Of a DNA stretch of 23,522 nt, positions 1 through 12,343 are shown piece by piece. Positions within the stretch are counted from its first letter, which is position 1; the number at the start of each line of letters is the position of its first letter. This DNA is from Haplomitrium mnioides. Taxonomy: Eukaryota > Marchantiophyta > Haplomitriopsida > Calobryales. The notes below the pieces were generated by a model that saw nothing but the letters and a program-made list of their open reading frames with translations, was not told the DNA's origin and did no database searches. The position numbers were made by a program, and so were the translations under genes. Location: positions 1-23,522 of the forward strand of contig JBNGIS010016677.1 of the NCBI GenBank assembly GCA_049999725.1. The letters run 5' to 3'.

Positions 1-10
1 TTGGTCAAAG

Positions 11-231
11 GATTCTTGTTCGTTGTCTATGCTTGCATGGGCTGCAGGGTTCTTGTTTAGAATCTTAGCGTGTTCTGGCTTTAGGATTCTAGTTGAAATT
101 CCAAGCGTGCCTAGCTTTATTGTTCTTGTTCAGAGTTTAAGCACGCGTAGGATTAAGGATTCTTGTTGGGAGTCTATGCGTGCATACGCTTGGCGGTTCT
201 TGTTTGGAGTCTATGCTTGCATAGACTTTGT
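11..231. repeat. 37-bp minisatellite, six degenerate units
   Basis: Six diverged head-to-tail units start at 11, 48, 85, 121, 158 and 195, so the spacing is 37, 37, 36, 37 and 37 bp. Each begins with a form of GGTTCTTGTT or GATTCTTGTT, followed by GGAGTCTATGC and a TGCATAG-like end. The last two units are the most alike. A 78-codon reading frame (23-259) crosses the block, but 37 is not a multiple of three, so the repeat is read in shifting frames and coding is unlikely. The array probably continues left of the window. A lone GCGGTTCTTG near 583 resembles the start of one more unit. This family is unrelated in sequence to the large array that begins at about 606. Confidence 0.8.
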
Positions 232-605
232 TAGCTACGATGCTCAAAGTCAGGTTTAAAGTCTTCTTCCGACTAGACATTTACATTTTCCTTTAGTTTC
301 TTTCCACCAAAAGATATATGTTTTATTTCATTTTTGAGGAATTTAGTTTGTTCAAAATGGTGCCAAGTTTTTTTTGAATATTTGAATAACTAAAATGTTT
401 TCTTTTTCAAGTTATTTTGCATAAAGAAATATTAAAATATAACCTAAATGGAAAATATGCATTTTTTGATTATAAAAAACTTTTGTTTTTGAAAGAAGAT
501 TTTAGTCATAAATTTGATATTTTTGAATGCCGAATTTCCAAAAAAAAAGAATTCGACTGCCAAGTGAAACAGGAACTCAGTAGCGGTTCTTGGTTCAAAG
601 TAGCG
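232..605. other. AT-rich spacer, no gene recognised
   Basis: This is AT-rich sequence with T-runs and A-runs between the 37-bp minisatellite and the main array. A 75-codon reading frame (417-644) has a Lys- and Phe-rich translation typical of AT-rich noncoding DNA and runs into the satellite. A short direct repeat, AGTAGCGGTT, occurs twice about 20 bp apart just before the array. I see no domain, RNA gene or convincing transposon terminus here. Confidence 0.6.
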
Positions 606-625
606 GTTGTTCAAGGCTATTCTTC

Positions 626-1250
626 ATTGAAAATTCGAGAATAATTGGGGCTATCCTTGATCGAATAATTGGGAATAATCGGGGTTATCCTTGATCGATA
701 AATCGAGACTTCATTCAGAGCTATCCTTGATCGGGACTTAGTTTAGGGCTATCCTTGATAGGGACTTAGTTCAGGGCCATCTTTGATCGAATAATGAGAA
801 ATAATCGGGGCTATCATTGATCGAATTATCGGGAATAATCGGGGATATCCTTGATCAAATACTCGGGAATAATCGGGGCTATCCTTGATCGAATAATCGG
901 GACTTAGTTCAGGGATATCCTTGATTGGGACTTAGTTTAGGGCTATCCTTGATCGAATAATCGAGAATAATCGGGGCTATCATTTATCGAATAATCGATG
1001 CTTAAGTCAGGGATATCCTTGATCGAGACTTAGTTTAGGGCTATCCTTGATCGAATAATTGGGAATAATTAGGGCTATCCTTGATCGAATAATCGGGACT
1101 TAGTTCAGGACTATCATTGATCGGGACTTAGTTCAGGGCTCTCCTTGATCGGGACTTAGTTCAGGGCTATCCTTGATCGAATAATCGAGAATAATCGGGG
1201 ATATCTTTGATCGAATAATCGGGACTTACTTCAATGCCATCTTTGATCGA
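626..1250. repeat. Partial copy of the ~1.1-kb higher-order repeat
   Basis: The first about 600 bp of the array follow the same order of variant units as the higher-order repeat at 5670-9171. The signature ATTGAAAATTCGAGA (626-640) is followed by a GATAAATCGAGACTT unit, a GATAGGGACTTAG unit, an AATTATCGGG unit and a GGGATATC unit. About 25 bp present in the 5670 copy are missing here. Beyond about 1250 the order diverges. It looks like a truncated or rearranged copy of the same block, about 5 kb from its relatives. Confidence 0.6.
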
Positions 1251-2724
1251 ATAATTGGGAATAATCGGGGCTAACCTTGATGGAATAATCGGGACTTAGT
1301 TCAGAGCTATCCTTGAACGAGACTTAGTTCGGGGCTATCCTTGATGGGGACTTAGTTCAGGGCTATCCTTGATCGAGACTTAGTTCAGGGTTATCCTTGA
1401 TCAAATAATCGGGAATAATCAGGGCTATCCTTGATAGAATAATCGAGACTTGGTTTAGGACTATCCTTGATCAGGACTTAGTTCAAGGCTATCCTTTTTG
1501 AGACTTAGTTCGGGGCTATCCTTGATCGAATAATCGGGACTTAGTTCAGAGCCATCCTTGATCGAATAATCTGGAATAATCGGGGCTATCCTTGATCGAA
1601 TAATCGGGACGTAGTTCAGGGTTATCATTGTTTGGGACTTAGCTTAGGGCCATCCTTGATCGAATAATCGGGAATAATCAAGGATATTCTTAATCAAATA
1701 ATCGGGACTTAGTTCAAGGCTATCCTTAATCAGGACGTAGTTCGGGGCCATCCTTGATCGAAAAATCGGGAATAATTGGCGCTATCCTTGATCGAATAAT
1801 TGGGACTTAGTTCAGAGCTATCCTTGATCGGGACTTAGTTCACAACTATCCTTGATCGAATCATCGAGGCTATTCTAATCGGGACTTAGTTCAGGGCTAT
1901 CCTTGATCGAATGATCAGCAATAATCAGGGCTATCCTTGATCGAATAATCGGGACTTAGTTCAGGGCTATCCTTGATCGGGACTTAGTTCAGGGCTATCC
2001 TTGATCGTGACTAAGTTCGAGGCTATCCTTGATCGAATAAACGGGAATAATCGGGGCTATTGTTGATCGAATAATTGGGACTTAGTTCAGGGCTATCCTT
2101 CATCGGGACATAGTTCAGGGCTATCCTTGATCGGGACTTAGTTCAAAGCTATCCTTGATTGGGACTTAGTTCGAGGCTATCCTTGATTGAATAATCGGGA
2201 ATAATCGAGGCTATTCTTGATCGAATAATCGGGACTTAGTTCAGGGCTATCCTTGATCGCGACATAGTTCAGGAAAATCCTTTATCGGGACTTAGTTCGT
2301 CACTATTCTTATCGGGACTTAGTTCAGGGCTATCATTGATCGAGACTTAGTTCAGAGCTATCCTTGATAAGGACTTAGTTTGGGGCTATCGTTGATCGGG
2401 AGTGAGTTCAGGGCTATCCTTGATCGGGACTTAGTTCATGGATATCCTTGATCGAAACTTAGTTCAAGGCTATCCTTGATGAAATAATCGGGAAAAATCT
2501 GGGCTATCCTTGATCGAATAATCGGGACTTACTTGAGGGCTCTCCTTGATCGAGACTAAAATCAGGGCTATCCTTGATCAAATGATCGGAAATAGTTGGG
2601 GCTATCCTTGATCTAATTATCATGACTTAGTTCAGGGCTATCCTTGATCGAATGATCATGACTTAGTTCAGGGATATCCTTGATCGGGATATAGTTCAGG
2701 GCTATCCTTGATTGAATAATCGAG

Positions 2725-3060
2725 AATAATTAGGGCTATCCTTGATCGAATAATCGGGAATAATCGGGGCTATCCTTGATCGAATAATCAGGAATAATCG
2801 GGGCTATACTTGATCGAACAATCGGGACTTAGTTCAGGGCTATCCTTGATCGGGACTTAGTTCACGGCTATCCTTGACCGAATCATCGGGGCTATCTTAG
2901 TCGGGACTTAGTTCAGGGCTATCCTTGATTGAATAATCGGCAATAATCGAGGCTATCCTTGATCGAATAATCGGTAGTTAGTTCAGGGCTATCCTTGATC
3001 GGGACTTAGTTTAGGGCTATCCTTGATCGAATAATCGAGACTTAGTTCAGTGCTATCCTT
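2725..3060. repeat. Long-range duplicated block, left copy (partner 9735-10070)
   Basis: A characteristic run of variants occurs here: a TACTTGATCGAACAATCGGG unit, a TTCACGGCTA unit, TTGACCGAATCATCGGGG, a shortened CTTAGTCGGG junction, GGCAATAATCGAGG and ATCGGTAGTTAGTTCAGG. The same run appears in the same order at 9735-10070, about 7.0 kb downstream. A chance recurrence of that order within a modular array is unlikely. It is better explained by segmental duplication within the array. Confidence 0.7.
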
Positions 3061-5669
3061 GATCGGGACTTAGTTTTGGGGCTATCCTTCATCGAATAAT
3101 CGGGACTTTTAGTTAAGGGCTGTCCTTGATCGGGACTTAGCTCAGGGCTATCCTTGATCGGGACTTAGTTCAGAGCTATCTGTGATCAAATAATCGGGAA
3201 TACTCAGGGCTATCTTTGATCGAATAGTCGGGACATAGTTCAGGGCCATACTTGATCGGGACTAAGATCAGGGCTATCCTTGATCGGGACTTTGTTCAGG
3301 GCTATCCTTGATCGAATAATCGGGAATAATCGAGGCCATCTTTGATCGAATAATCAGGACTTAGCTCAGGGCTATCCTTGATCGGGACTTAGTTAAAGGC
3401 AATTCTTGATCGAATAATCAGGAGTAATCGAAGCTATCCCTGATCAAAAAATTGGGAATAATCGGGGCTATCCTTGATCGAATAATCAGGAATAATCGGG
3501 GCTATCCTTCATCGAATAGTCGGGAATAATCGTGGCTATCTTTGATCAAATAATCGGGACTTAGTTCAGGGCCATCCTTGATTGGGACTTGGTTCAGGGC
3601 TATCTTTGATCGAATAATCAAGAATAATAGGGGCCATCCTTGATCAAATAATCGGGACTTAGTTGAGGGCTATCCTTGATTGAATAATCGGGGATAATCG
3701 AGGCTTTCCTTGATCGAATAATTGGGACTTAGTTCAGGGCTATCCTTTATCGAGACTTAGTTCAAGGCTATCCTTGATTGGGACTTAGTTCAGAGCTATC
3801 TCTAATCGAATAATCGGGAATAATTGGGGGTATCCTTGATCAAATAATCGGGACATAGTTCAGGGATCGAATAATCGGGACTTAGTTCATAGCTATCCTT
3901 GATCGAATAAACGGGACTTAGTTGAGGGCTATCCTTGATCGGGACTAAGTTCAGGGCTATACTTGATCGGGACTTAGTTTAGGGCTATCCTTGATCGAGA
4001 CTTAGTTCATGGCTATCCTTGATCGAATAATCAATAATAATCGGGGCTAAACCTTGATCGAATAATCAGGAATAATCGGGGCTATCCTTGATCGAATAAT
4101 CGGGAATAATCAGAGCTATGCTTGAATGAATAATGGAGACTTAGTTCAGGGCTATCCTTGACAGGGACTTAGTTCAGGGCTATCCTTGATTGGGACTTAG
4201 TTCAGGGCTATCCTTGATCGAATAATCGGGAATAATCGGGGCTATCCTTGATCAAATAGTCGGGAATAATCGAGGCTATCTTTGCTGGGACTTAGTTCAA
4301 GAATATCATTGATCGAATAATCGGGAATAATGAGGGCTATCCTTGATCGAATAATGGGGACTTACTAAGGGATCGAATAATCATAACTTATGTCAAGGCT
4401 ATCCTTGATCGAGAATTAGTTGAGGGCTATCCTTTATCGGGACTAAGTTTACGGCTATCCTTGATCGAATTCTCGAGACTTAGTTCAGGGATCGAATAAT
4501 CGGGACTTAGTTCAGGGATTGAATAATCGGGACTTAGTTCACAGCTATCCTTGATCGAATAATCGGGACTAAGTTCAGGACTATCCTTGATCGAATAATC
4601 GGGACTTAGTTCAGGGGTATCCTTGATCGGGACTTAGTTCAGGGCTATCCTTGATCGGGACTTAGTTCAAGGCTATCCTTGATCATGACTTTTTTAAAGG
4701 CTATCCTTCATCAAATAATCAGGAATAATCGAGGCTATTCTTGATCGAATGATCGGGGCTGTCCTTGATCAAATAATCACGAATAATCGGGGCTATCCTT
4801 GATCGAATAATCAGGACTTAGTTTAGGGCTATCCCTGATCGGGGCTTAGTTGAGGGTTATCCTTGATCGGGACATAGTTCAACGCTATCCTTGATCGAGA
4901 CTTAGTTCAGGGCCATCCTTGATCGGAACTTAGTTCAGGGCTATCCTTGATCGGGAATTAGCTTAGGGCTATCCTCGATCGGGACTTAGTTCAGGGCTAT
5001 CCTTGATCGAATAATCAGGAATAATCGTGGCTATCCTTGATCGAATAATTAGGACTTAGTTCAGGGCTATCCTTGATCGAGACTTAGTTCAGGGTTGTCC
5101 TTGATCGAATAATCGAGAATAATGGGGGCTATCCGTGATCGAATAATCGGGAATAATCGGGGCTATCCTTGATCGAATAATCAGGACTTAGTTCAGGGCT
5201 ATCCTTGATCGGGACTAAGCTTAAAGCTACACTTGATCGGGACTTAGTTCAGGGCTATCCTTGATCGAGACTTAGTTCAGGGCTATCCTTGATCAGGTCT
5301 TAATTCAGGGCCATCCTTGATGGGGACTTAGTTTAGGGCTATCCTTGATCGGGACTTAATTCAGGGCTATCCTTGATCGGGACTTAGCTCAGGGCTATCC
5401 TTGATCGGGACTTAGTTCAGGGCTATCCTTGATCGAATAATCGAGAATAATCGAGGCTATCCTTGATCGAATAATCGAGACTTAGTTCAGGGCTATCCTT
5501 GATCGGGACTAAGTTCAGGGCTATACTTGATCGAGACTTAGTTCTGGGCTATCTTTGATCCGGACTTGGCTCAAGGCTATCCTTGATTAGGACTTAGTTC
5601 AGGGCTATCCTTGATCCGGACTTAATTCAGGGCTATCCTTGATCGGGACTTAGTTCAGGGCTATTCTTG

Positions 5670-6805
5670 ATTGAAAATTCGAGAATAATCGGGGCTATCC
5701 TTCATTGAATAATCGGGGCTTAGCTTGGGGCTATCTTTGATCGAATAATCGGGGTTATCCTTGATCGATTAATCGAGACTTTGTTCAGAGCTATCCTTGA
5801 TCGGGACTTAGTTCAGCGCTATCCTTGATAGGGACTTAGGTCAGGGCCATCCTTGATCGAATAATCAGAAATAATCGGGGCTATCCTTGATCGAATTATC
5901 GAGAATACTCGGGGATATCCTTGATCAAATAATCAGGAATAATTGGGGCTATCCTTGATCGAATAATCGGGACTTAGTTCAGGGATATCCTTGATTGGGA
6001 CTTAGTTTAGGGCTATCCTTGATTGAATAATAGAGAATAATCGGAGCTATCATTTATCGAATAATCGGGGCTTAAGTCAGGGCTATTCTTGATCGGGACT
6101 TAGTTTAGGGCTATCCTTGATCGAATAATTGGGAATAATTAGGGCTATCATTGATCGAATAATCGGGACTTAGTTCAAGGCTATCATTGATCGGGACTTA
6201 GTTCAAGGCTCTCCTTGATCGGGACTTAGTTCAGGGCTATCCTTGATCGAATAATCGAGAATAATCAGGGATATCTTTGATCGAATAATCGGGACTTAGT
6301 TCAGTGCTATCCTTGATCGGGACTTAGTTCAGGGCTATCCTTGATCGGGACAAAGTTGAAGGCTACACTTGATCGAGATTTAGCTCAGGGCTATCCTTGA
6401 TCGGGACTTAGTTCAGGGCTATCCTTGATCAGCACTTAGTTCAGGGTCATCCTTGATGGGGACTTAGTTCAGGGCTATCCTTGATCGGGACTTAGTTCAG
6501 GGCTATCCTTGATCGGGACTTAGCTCAGGGCTATCCTTTATCGGGACTTAGTTCAAGGCTGTCATTGATCGAATAATCGAGAATAATCGGGGCTATCCTT
6601 GATCGAATAATCGGGACTTAGTTTTGGGCTGTCCTTGATCGGGACTAAGTTCAGGGCTATACTTGATCGGGAATTAGTTCAGGGCTATCCTTGATCGGGA
6701 CTTAGCTCACAGCTATCCTTGATCGGGACTTAGCTCAGGGCTATCCTTGATCGGGACTTAGTTCAGGGCTATCCTTAATCGGGACTTAGTTCAGGGCTAT
6801 TCTTG
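5670..6805. repeat. Higher-order repeat, copy A (1136 bp)
   Basis: The copy is delimited by the rare junction ATTGAAAATTCGAGA at 5670 and its next occurrence at 6806. The rare variants inside recur in the same order in copies B and C: GAGACTTTGTTCAGAGC, GATAGGGACTTAGGTCAG, a TTATCGAATAATCGGGGCTTAAG unit broken by small changes, and a GGGACAAAGTTGAAGG unit near 6347. The preceding about 570 bp (5100-5669) match the end of this block at an offset of 1136 bp, so a partial copy lies upstream. Confidence 0.8.
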
Positions 6806-7913
6806 ATTGAAAATTCGAGAATAATCGGGGCTATCCTTGATCGGATAATCGGAACTTAGTTCGGGGCTATCCTTGATCGAATAATCGGGAATAATCGGGG
6901 TTTTCCTTGATCGATAAATCGAGACTTTGTTTAGAGCTATCCTTGATCGGGACTTAGTTCAGGGCTATCCTTGATAGGGACTTAGGTCAGGGCCATCCTT
7001 GATCGAATAATCGGGGCTATCCTTGATCGAATTATCGGGAATAATTGGGGATATCCTTGATCAAATAATCAGGAATAATCAGGGCTATCCTTGATCGAAT
7101 AATTGGGACTTAGTTCAAGGATATCCTTGATTGGGACTTAGTTTAAGGCTATCCTTGATCGAATAATCGAGAATAATCGGAGCTATCATTTATCGAATAA
7201 TCGGGGCTTAAGTTAGGGCTATCCTTGATCGGGACTTAGTTTAGGGCTATCCTTGATCGAATAATTGGGAATAATCAGGGCTAGCATTGATCGAATAATC
7301 GGGACTTAGTTCAAGGCTATCATTGATCGGGACTTAGTTCAGGGCTATCCTTGATCGAATAATCGAGAATAATCGGGGATATCTTTGATCGAATAATCGG
7401 GACTTAGTTCAGGGGTATCCTTGATCGGGACTTAGTTCAGGGCTATCCTTGATCGGGACAAAGTTGAAGGCTAAACCTTATCGGGACTTAGTTCAGGGCT
7501 ATCCTTGATCTGGACTTAGTTCAGGGCTATCCTTGATCAGCACTTAGTTCAGGGTCATCCTTGATGGGGACTTAGTTCAAGGCTATCCTTGATCGGGACT
7601 TAGTTCAGAGCTATCCTTCATCGGGACTTAGCTTAGGGCTATCCTTGATCGGGACTTAGTTCAGGGCTGTCCTTGATCGAATAATCGGGAATAATCGGGG
7701 CTATCCTTGATCGAATAATCAAGACTTAGTTTTGGGATGTCCTTGATTGGGACTAAGTTTTGGGCTATACTTGATCGGGACTTAGTTCAGGGCTATCCTT
7801 GATCGGGACTTAGCTCACGGCTATCCTTGATCAGGACTTAGCTCAGGGCTATCCTTGATCGGGACTTAGTTCAGGGCTATCCTTGATCGGGACTTATTTC
7901 AGGGCTATTCTTG
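6806..7913. repeat. Higher-order repeat, copy B (1108 bp)
   Basis: This is the second complete copy, delimited by the signature ATTGAAAATTCGAGA at 6806 and 7914. It shares with copy C, but not copy A, the junction CGGATAATCGGAACTTAG just after the signature. B and C are therefore closer relatives. The GGGACAAAGTTGAAGG variant is present once, near 7457. Confidence 0.8.
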
Positions 7914-9171
7914 ATTGAAAATTCGAGAATAATCGGGGCTATCCTTGATCGGATAATCGGAACTTAGTTCGGGGCTATCCTTGATCGAATAGTCAGGAAT
8001 AATCGGGGTTATCCTTGATCGATAAATCGAGACTTTGTTCAGAGCTATTCTTGATCGGGACTTAGTTCAGGACTATCCTTGATATGGACTTAGGTCAGGG
8101 CCATCCTTGATCGAATAATCAGAAATAGTCGAGGCTATCCTTGATCGATTTATCGGGAATAATCGGGGATATCCTTGATCAAATAATCAGGAATAATTGG
8201 GGCTATCCTTGATCGAATATTCGAGACTTATTTCAGGGATATCCTTGATTGGGACTTAGTTTAGGGCTATCCTTGATCGAATAATCGAGAATAATCGGGG
8301 CTATAATTTATCGAATAATCGGGGCTTAAGCCAGGGCTATCCTTGATCGGGACTTAGTTTAGGGCTATCCTTGATCGAATAATTGGGAATAATCAGGGCC
8401 ATCATTGATCGAATAATCGAGACTTAGTTCAAGGCTATCATTGATCGGGACTTAGTTCAGGGCTCTCCTTGATCGGGACTTAGTTCAGGGCTATCCTTGA
8501 ACGAATAATCGAGAATAATCGGGGATATCTTTGATCGAATAATCGGGACTTAGTTCAGGGCTATCCTTGATCGAGACTTAGTTCAGGGCTACCCTTGATC
8601 GGGACCAAGTTGAAGGCTACACATGATCGGGACAAAGTTGAAGGCTACACTTGATCGGGACTTAGTTCAGGGCTATCCTTGATCGGGACAAAGTTGAAGG
8701 CTACACTTGATCGGGACAAAGTTGAAGGCTACACTTGATCGGGACTTAGTTCAGGGCTATCCTTGATCGGGACTTAGTTCAGGGCTATCCTTGATCAGGA
8801 CTTAGTTCAGGGTCATCCTTGATGGGGACTTAGTTCAGGGCTATCCTTGATCGGGACTTAGTTCAAGGTTTTCCTTGATCGGGACTTAGCTCACGGCTAT
8901 CCTTGATCGGGACTTAGTTCAGGGCTATCCTTGATCGAATAATCGGGAATAATCGGGGCTATCCTTGATCGAATAATCGGGACTAAGTTCTAGGTTGTCC
9001 TTGATCGGGACTAAGTTTAGGGCTATCCTTGATCAGGACTTAAGTCTGGGCTATCCTTGATCGGGACTTAGCTCACGGCTATCCTTGATCGGGACTTAGC
9101 TCAGGGCCATCCTTGATCGGGACTTAGTTCAGGGCTATCCTTGATCGGGACTTAGTTCAGGGCTATTCTTG
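7914..9171. repeat. Higher-order repeat, copy C (1258 bp, locally expanded)
   Basis: This is the third complete copy. It is about 150 bp longer than copy B. The extra length is explained mainly by expansion of a 28-bp variant (GGGACAAAGTTGAAGG plus GCTACACTTGATC) between about 8600 and 8745, present about four times here against once in copies A and B. A further partial copy starts at the next signature (9172) and continues to about 9735, where the order switches to one resembling 2725-3060. Confidence 0.8.
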
Positions 9172-9734
9172 ATTGAAAATTCGAGAATAATCGGGGCTAT
9201 CCTTGATCGAATAATCGGGAATAATTGGGGTTATCCTTGATCGATAAATCGAGACTTTGTTCAGAGCTATTCTTGATCGGGACTTAGTTCAGGGCTATCC
9301 TTGATAGGGACTTAGGTCAGGGCCATCCTTGATCGAATAATCGGAAATAATCGGGGCTATCCTTGATCGAATTATCGGGAATAATCGGGGATATCCTTGA
9401 TCAAATAATCAAGAATAATCGGGGCTATCCTTGATCGAATAATCGGGACTTAGTTTAGGGATATCCTTGATTGGGACTTAGTTTAGGGCTATCCTTGATC
9501 GAATAATCGAGAATAATCGGAGCTATCATTTATCGAATAATCGGGGCTTAAGTGAGGGCTATCCTTGATCGGGACTTAGTTTAGGGCTATCCTTGATCGA
9601 ATAATTGGGAATAATCAGGGCTATTATTGATCGAATAATCGGGACTTAGTTCAAGGCTATCATTGATCGGGACTTAGTTCAGGGCTCTCCTTGATCGGGA
9701 CTTAGTTCAGGGCTATCCTTGATCGAATAATCGG

Positions 9735-10070
9735 GAATAATTAGGGCTATTCTTGATCGAATAATCGGGAATAATCGGGGCTATCCTTGATCGAATAATC
9801 GGGAATAATCAGGGCTATACTTGATCGAACAATCGGGACTTAGTTCAGGGCTATCCTTGATCGGGACTTAGTTCACGGCTACCCTTGACCGAATCATCGG
9901 GGCTCTCTTAGTCGGGACTTAGTTCAGGGCTATCCTTGATTGAATAATCGGCAATAATCGAGGCTATCCTTGATCGAATAATCGGTAGTTAGTTCAGGGC
10001 TATCCTTGATCATGACTTAGTTTAGGGCTATCCTTGATCGAATAATCGGGACTTCGTTCAGTGCTATCCT
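9735..10070. repeat. Long-range duplicated block, right copy (partner 2725-3060)
   Basis: This block has the same order of rare variants as the left copy. Past 10100 the sequence resembles 1189-1400 (shared CTTACTTCAATGC and CTTGAACG units). Parts of 10750-11380 resemble 3540-4080, and 11340-11990 resembles 1391-1960 (shared TAATCTGGAATAATC and ATCATTGTTTGGG variants). The right end of segment 1 is thus a patchwork of blocks related to its left end. Confidence 0.65.
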
Positions 10071-12343
10071 TGATCGGGACTTAATTCAAGGCTATCCTTG
10101 ATCGAATAATCGAGAATAATCAGGGATATCTTTGATTGAATAATCGGGACTTACTTCAATGCTATCTTTGATCAAATAATTGGGAATAATCGAGGCTACC
10201 CTTGATCAAATAATCGGGACTTAGTTCAGTGCTATCCTTGAACGGGACTTAGTTCGGAGCTATCCTTGATCGAGACTTAGTTGAGGGCTATCCTTGATCG
10301 GGACGTAGTTCATGGATATCCTTGATCCGGACTTAGTTCTGGGCTATCTTTGATCGGGACTTAGTTTAGGGCTATCTTTGATCGGGACTTAGTTGAGGGG
10401 TATTCTTGATCGAATAATCGGGACTTAGTTCAGGGCTATCCTTGATCATGACTTAATTCACGGCTATCCTTGATAGGGACTTAGTTCAAGGCTATCCTTG
10501 ATCAAATAATTGGGAATAATTGGGGCTATCTTTGACCGAATAATCGGGGCTATCCTTGATCAAGTAATCAGGACTTAGTTCAGGGATATCCTTGATTGGG
10601 ACTTAGTTAAGGGCTATCCTTGATCAAATAATCGGGAATAATCGAGGCTATCATTTATCGAATAATCGTGGCTTAAGTTAGGGCTATCCTTAATTGGGAC
10701 TTAGTTCAGGGCTATCCTTGATAGAATAATCGGGAATAATCAGGGCTATCTTTAATCAAATAATCAGAACTTAGTTCAGGGCCATCCTTGATCAGGACTT
10801 GGTTCAGGGCTATCCTTGATCAAATAATCGAGAATAATATGGGCTATCCTTGATCGAATAATCGGGACTTAGTTCGGGGCTATCCTTCATCGGGACTTAG
10901 TTCAGGGCTATTCTTGATCGGGACTTAGTTCAGGGCTATCTTTGATCGAATAATCGGGCATAATCGGGGCTATCCGTGATTGGGACTTAGTTCAAGGCTA
11001 TCTTTGATCGAGTAATCGGGCATAATCGGGGCTATCCTTGATCGAATAATTGGGACTTAGTTCAGGGCTATCCTTGATCAGGACTTAGTTCAGGGCTATC
11101 CTTGATTGGGACTTAGTTCAGCGCTATCTCTAATCGATCAATCGGGAATAATCAGGGCTATCCTTGATCGAATAATCGGGACATAGTTTAGGGATCGAAT
11201 AATCAAGACTTAGTTCAGGGCTATCCTTGATCCAATAGTCGGGACTTAGTTCAGGGCTATGCTTGATCGGGACTTGGTTTAGGGCTATCCTTGATCGGGA
11301 CCTAGCTCAGGGCTATTCTTGATCGAGACTTAGTTCAAGGTTATCCTTGATCGAATAATCAGGAATAATCGGGGCTATCCTTGATAGAATAATCGGGACT
11401 TAGTTTAGGACTATCTTTGATCAGGACTTAGTTTAGGGCTATCCTTTTTTGAGACTTAGTTCGGGGCTATCCTTGATCGAATAATCGGGAATAGTCGGGT
11501 CTATCCTTGATCGAATAATCGGGACTTAGTTCAGGGCTATCCTTGATCGAATAATCTGGAATAATCGGGGCTATCATTGATCGAATAATCGGGAATAGTC
11601 GGGGCTATCCTTGATCGAATAATCGAGACTTAGTTCAGGGTTATCATTGTTTGGGACTTAGTTCAGAGCTATCCTTGATCGAATAATCGGGAATAATCGA
11701 GGATATTCTTGATCAAATAATCGGGACTTAGTTCAGGGCTATCCTTAATCGGGACTTAGTTCAGGGCCATCCTTGATCGAAAAATCAGGAATAATCGGCG
11801 CTATCCTTGATCGAATAATTGGGACTTAGTTCAGGGCTATCCTTGATCGGGACTTAATTCACGGCTATCCTTGATCGAATCATCGGGGCTATCCTAATCG
11901 GGACTTAGTTCAGGGCTATCCTTGATCAAATAATCAGCAATAATCAGGGCTATCCTTGATCGAATAATCGGGACTTAGCTCATGGCTATCCTTGATCAGG
12001 ACTTAGTTCAGGGCTATCCTTGATCGAATAATTGGGACTTAGTTCAGGGCTATCCTTGATCGGGACTTAATTCAAGGCTATCCTTGATCGAGACTTAGTT
12101 CAGGCTATACTTGATTAGGACTTAGCTTAGAGCTATCCTTGATCGGGACTTAGTTCAGGGCTATCCGTGATCGAATAATCGGGAATAATCGGGGTTATCA
12201 TTGATCGAATAATTGGGACTTAGTTCAGGGCTATACTTGATCGGGACTTACTTTAGGGCTGTCCTTGATCGAGACTTAGTTCAAGGTTGTGCTTGATCGA
12301 ATAATCGGGAATAATCAGGGCTATCCTTGATCAAATAATTGGG

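Noticed and set aside
417-644. 75-codon reading frame as a small gene
   Set aside because: AT-driven Lys/Phe/Leu composition, no domain, and its 3' end runs into the satellite array.
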